DNA of 17,929 bases from JAVBTR01 sp031556065. GTDB lineage: Bacteria > Bacillota > Clostridia > Christensenellales > Aristaeellaceae. Under the pieces are notes generated by a model, which was not told the origin of the DNA, did no database searches, and saw nothing but the letters and a program-made list of their open reading frames with translations. Where the stretch lies: positions 1-17,929 of the forward strand of contig JAVBTR010000075.1 of the NCBI GenBank assembly GCA_031556065.1, read 5' to 3'. The position numbers were made by a program, and so were the translations under genes. Positions 16,182 through 17,929 of this stretch are shown in pieces (the first letter of the stretch is position 1; each line of letters opens with the position of its first letter).

Positions 16182-17684
16182 TTAACCATTGGGAGCCGCC
16201 AGCTGAAAAAATTCGGAGTAAGCAGTATAGGTTTCCTCCGGATAATAGGCGGTTATAACGGCCTGATAGGCCCCTGTGGGGGCCAGAGTGCCATCCTTTT
16301 GCTTCCCATCCCAATAAAAGACAGAGCCTCCGTCATTAAGCTGTTCGGGCCTTGTGGCACAGTGGGAAAAAAGCCTTTTAACGGTGGTGCCTTCTTTATC
16401 CACAATGGAAAGGGAAATCTCCAGGGGGGATTGGTGGCTTAAATGGATGGGCATTTCTTCCCCCAATTCCGGGGTAAAAGAGGCAAGGGTGTTCAAGCTC
16501 ATGTTTGGGTTTCCACCAGGCCTGGGTACCGCCAACGAACGGCTGAAGTGAATGACAGGGGAGGAGTCTGTCAGGGACAAAAGCTGCATCAGGACATAGC
16601 CGTAGGTGTCATTGTCGTTTAATTCCATCTGGAGGCTGCGGGTTTTGCGGCCAGGAGCCACTGCGCCCTTTTCATCCCCGTAATCCCCATCGGTTTCAAA
16701 AATGTCGTACAATAGGCGGGAATGGCGGAAATCCCATTGGCCATTTCTTTGGTAAATCAGCCGGTAAGCGATTTTGGCAGGGCGGTAAGCGGTAAATTCA
16801 AACGAAACGGAAGGGTTTTTAAAGTTAAGCACGCTGTTTGAAAAGGTAATGGCACCAATGGCGTTCTGGGGTAGGGTATTGTTTAATAAAAAACCGGCCA
16901 AATCGTAGCGGAGCATGACGAAAGCATCACTTTGAGGGTAGACCCTGGGGGTAGAAGCCCCATGGTTGCTAAGGAGGTATTGGTAACACTCCGAAAGGGT
17001 AATTTCGCCGTCGCGGTTATGGTCCGCCGCGAAGCCGCCCCGGGAGGAAAGGCCAAGGGAAAGGATGTCTGAAAAATAGCCGGAGCCCCAAAGGGTGTTG
17101 CCATCAGAATCGTTTGAATACCAGAACCAGCTTTGCTCATCCCCGCCGGCGGAGGTGATGAGCTTGTACTCATCCCCTGTAAAAGGGTGAGCGGCGGCCA
17201 GGGCGGAGGTTCCTTTTTTAATAAAAGAACCGGAATGGCAGGCATCGATCACAAGGATCTTGGTGCCCTTGATGGGGTCCAGTAAATCTTTCAGGGCCTG
17301 GGCAGTCAAATGGTATTCGATGACACCGTTGGATAAAATCAGGTACGGCTCTTCATCCAATACACCGTGGGTACTGAGATAAAGGTAGGAAACATCGGTC
17401 TCTTCAGCCTCCTTAAAGGCTTCTAAAATGGCTTGCTCCAATGCTTCCTGAGAACAAATATCGTCCTGATAAACAGTGGTTTGGGTTTTTTGCACATACT
17501 CATCAAAGAAAATCTGCTCAGTAGCCCGGCCATTATTGGTGGCGCAAGGGCCGGTATCTTCCATGGTAACAAAATAATCGGAGGTGATAATCAATGCCCG
17601 ATAGGCAGGATCAGCCTTGGCAAGGGGCAATAGCAGCAAGCAGCAAAGGGCACCTAAAACAGCCGCGAACCGTATTTTGCCCAT
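16182..17684 (-). CDS. Secreted caspase-like (clan CD) cysteine peptidase with EF-hand and FlgD-like Ig domain
   Basis: A 500-residue exported protein. Residues 1-24 form a signal peptide (cleavage predicted after LAKA); no lipobox cysteine is placed correctly. Residues about 27-260 are a caspase/legumain-fold peptidase with the catalytic dyad H106 in YLSTHG and C149 in VIDACHSGSF, plus an opening RALIITSDYF strand. An EF-hand calcium loop is at 221-232 (DHNRDGEITLSE), placed so that calcium could govern activity. The C-terminal 100 residues look like a FlgD-type Ig domain (FYWDGKQKDGTLAPTGAYQAVI). The longest ORF starts at 17708, but AAGGGAGGG is 7 to 8 bases before the ATG at 17684, which also gives the natural signal peptide. 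Gingipain/clostripain-like or metacaspase-like specificity cannot be decided. It precedes the CotH gene on the same strand. Confidence 0.9.
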   Translation of the reverse strand: MGKIRFAAVLGALCCLLLLPLAKADPAYRALIITSDYFVTMEDTGPCATNNGRATEQIFFDEYVQKTQTTVYQDDICSQEALEQAILEAFKEAEETDVSYLYLSTHGVLDEEPYLILSNGVIEYHLTAQALKDLLDPIKGTKILVIDACHSGSFIKKGTSALAAAHPFTGDEYKLITSAGGDEQSWFWYSNDSDGNTLWGSGYFSDILSLGLSSRGGFAADHNRDGEITLSECYQYLLSNHGASTPRVYPQSDAFVMLRYDLAGFLLNNTLPQNAIGAITFSNSVLNFKNPSVSFEFTAYRPAKIAYRLIYQRNGQWDFRHSRLLYDIFETDGDYGDEKGAVAPGRKTRSLQMELNDNDTYGYVLMQLLSLTDSSPVIHFSRSLAVPRPGGNPNMSLNTLASFTPELGEEMPIHLSHQSPLEISLSIVDKEGTTVKRLFSHCATRPEQLNDGGSVFYWDGKQKDGTLAPTGAYQAVITAYYPEETYTAYSEFFQLAAPNG

Positions 17685-17826
17685 AAGCCGCCCTCCCTTG
17701 ATCGTCATTCGTATAAAGTGTACATCATATTCAACGTAAAAGACATAGGAAATGTTTACTGGGAAATAAAAAAAGAGTCTGCCTTTTATGGACTGTACCC
17801 CGGATAATGGACAATGAAAAAAGAGA

Positions 17827-17859
17827 CCTCCTGTTGTAGAATAAAACTACGACAGGAGG
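17827..17859 (+). promoter_or_regulatory. Hairpin that buries the transposase ribosome binding site
   Basis: CCTCCTGTTGTAG (17827-17839) pairs with CTACGACAGGAGG (17847-17859) across a 7-base loop: 13 pairs, one of them G-U. The right arm contains the whole AGGAGG that serves the ATG at 17868. In a transcript entering from outside the element the site would be masked, as known for IS10, IS50 and IS200-type elements; a transcript starting inside the left arm would leave it free. Confidence 0.75.
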
Positions 17860-17867
17860 TTTTAACA

Positions 17868-17929
17868 ATGAGGCAAAAATACACAAACATGCAAGAGCTG
17901 GCAAGCCTTATACAGGAAAGGAAAATACG
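17868..17929 (+). CDS. IS3-like transposase, first ORF (N-terminal 20 residues)
   Basis: ATG at 17868 follows AGGAGG at 8 bases and opens a frame to the window edge: MRQKYTNMQELASLIQERK. This fits the start of the small helix-turn-helix orfA of a subgroup of Clostridial IS3 elements (HTH_23-like). The catalytic DDE domain would be in orfB, outside the window, usually reached by a -1 frameshift. The family call rests on 20 residues together with the terminal repeat, so another IS family remains possible. Confidence 0.6.
   Translation, partial: MRQKYTNMQELASLIQERKI

Larger units (their letters stand above)
17789..17929 (+). mobile_element. Left end of an IS3-like insertion sequence, cut by the window edge
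   Basis: A sequence beginning TGGACTGTACCCCGG at 17789 resembles the terminal inverted repeats of Firmicutes IS3-family elements, and a transposase-like ORF starts 79 bases inside it in the expected orientation. The right end, the second ORF and the target duplication lie outside, so completeness is unknown. It is placed about 105 bases upstream of the caspase-like gene start and may have displaced or supplied that gene's promoter. Confidence 0.6.

Noticed and set aside
17600..17684. Lipoprotein signal in the caspase-like protein (cysteines in LGALCC)
   Set aside because: No G/A/S at the position before the cysteine in a lipobox context; a type I site after LAKA fits better.
17684..17708. 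Longer start for the caspase-like gene
   Set aside because: It would place the AAGGGAGGG site inside the coding sequence and put eight extra residues before the signal peptide.
1..17929. CRISPR arrays, tRNA or rRNA genes
   Set aside because: No regularly spaced direct repeats, cloverleaf or rRNA-like stretches were seen on either strand.

Overview
The window looks like chromosomal DNA of an anaerobic member of the Clostridia (Firmicutes), probably a gut or plant-fibre-associated lineage. Pointers are moderate GC, strong AGGAGG-type ribosome binding sites, a flavodiiron protein, a domain-permuted family 3 glycosidase of the kind known from Ruminococcus and Butyrivibrio, an IS3-type element, and CotH/VTC/DUF4956 genes in the arrangement common in Clostridia. 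The genus cannot be read from the sequence. Nearly every gene is on the minus strand, so it reads right to left.

Right block (17929 to 11201). The edge holds the first 141 bases of a plus-strand IS3-like element: its terminal repeat, a hairpin covering the ribosome binding site, and the start of its first ORF. Next, reading leftwards, come a secreted caspase-like cysteine peptidase with an EF-hand and a FlgD-like Ig domain, a membrane-anchored CotH-family atypical kinase carrying three lamin-tail domains, a DUF4956 membrane protein and a VTC-type polyphosphate polymerase domain protein. The last two have their own promoter. The block ends in a small DUF6809-like ORF or remnant and a strong terminator. 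CotH, DUF4956 and VTC plausibly form a surface phosphate-transfer system; the peptidase next to them is the most unexpected part.

Middle (11200 to 10750). About 450 bases without an intact gene. The plus strand appears to hold the frameshifted C-terminal part of a beta-rich protein.

Left block (10749 to 215). A textbook promoter (TTGACA, 17 bases, TATAAT) with a perfect inverted repeat at the predicted start of transcription drives cysK (O-acetylserine sulfhydrylase). Closely spaced behind it are a YdcF-family protein, an FprA flavodiiron protein, a GH3 glycosidase, a very large hybrid sensor kinase with two periplasmic-binding modules, and a DUF2264 protein. Gaps are 5 to 65 bases and no clear terminator was seen inside, so it may be one transcript joining sulfur/redox genes to a carbohydrate-sensing and -degrading trio. 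The leftmost 214 bases hold the end of a plus-strand gene and its terminator, convergent with the operon.

Four annotated starts (cysK, ydcF-like, fprA-like, caspase-like) are placed a few codons inside the longest ORF because the Shine-Dalgarno sequence fits the inner codon; the VTC start is a similar but less certain choice.
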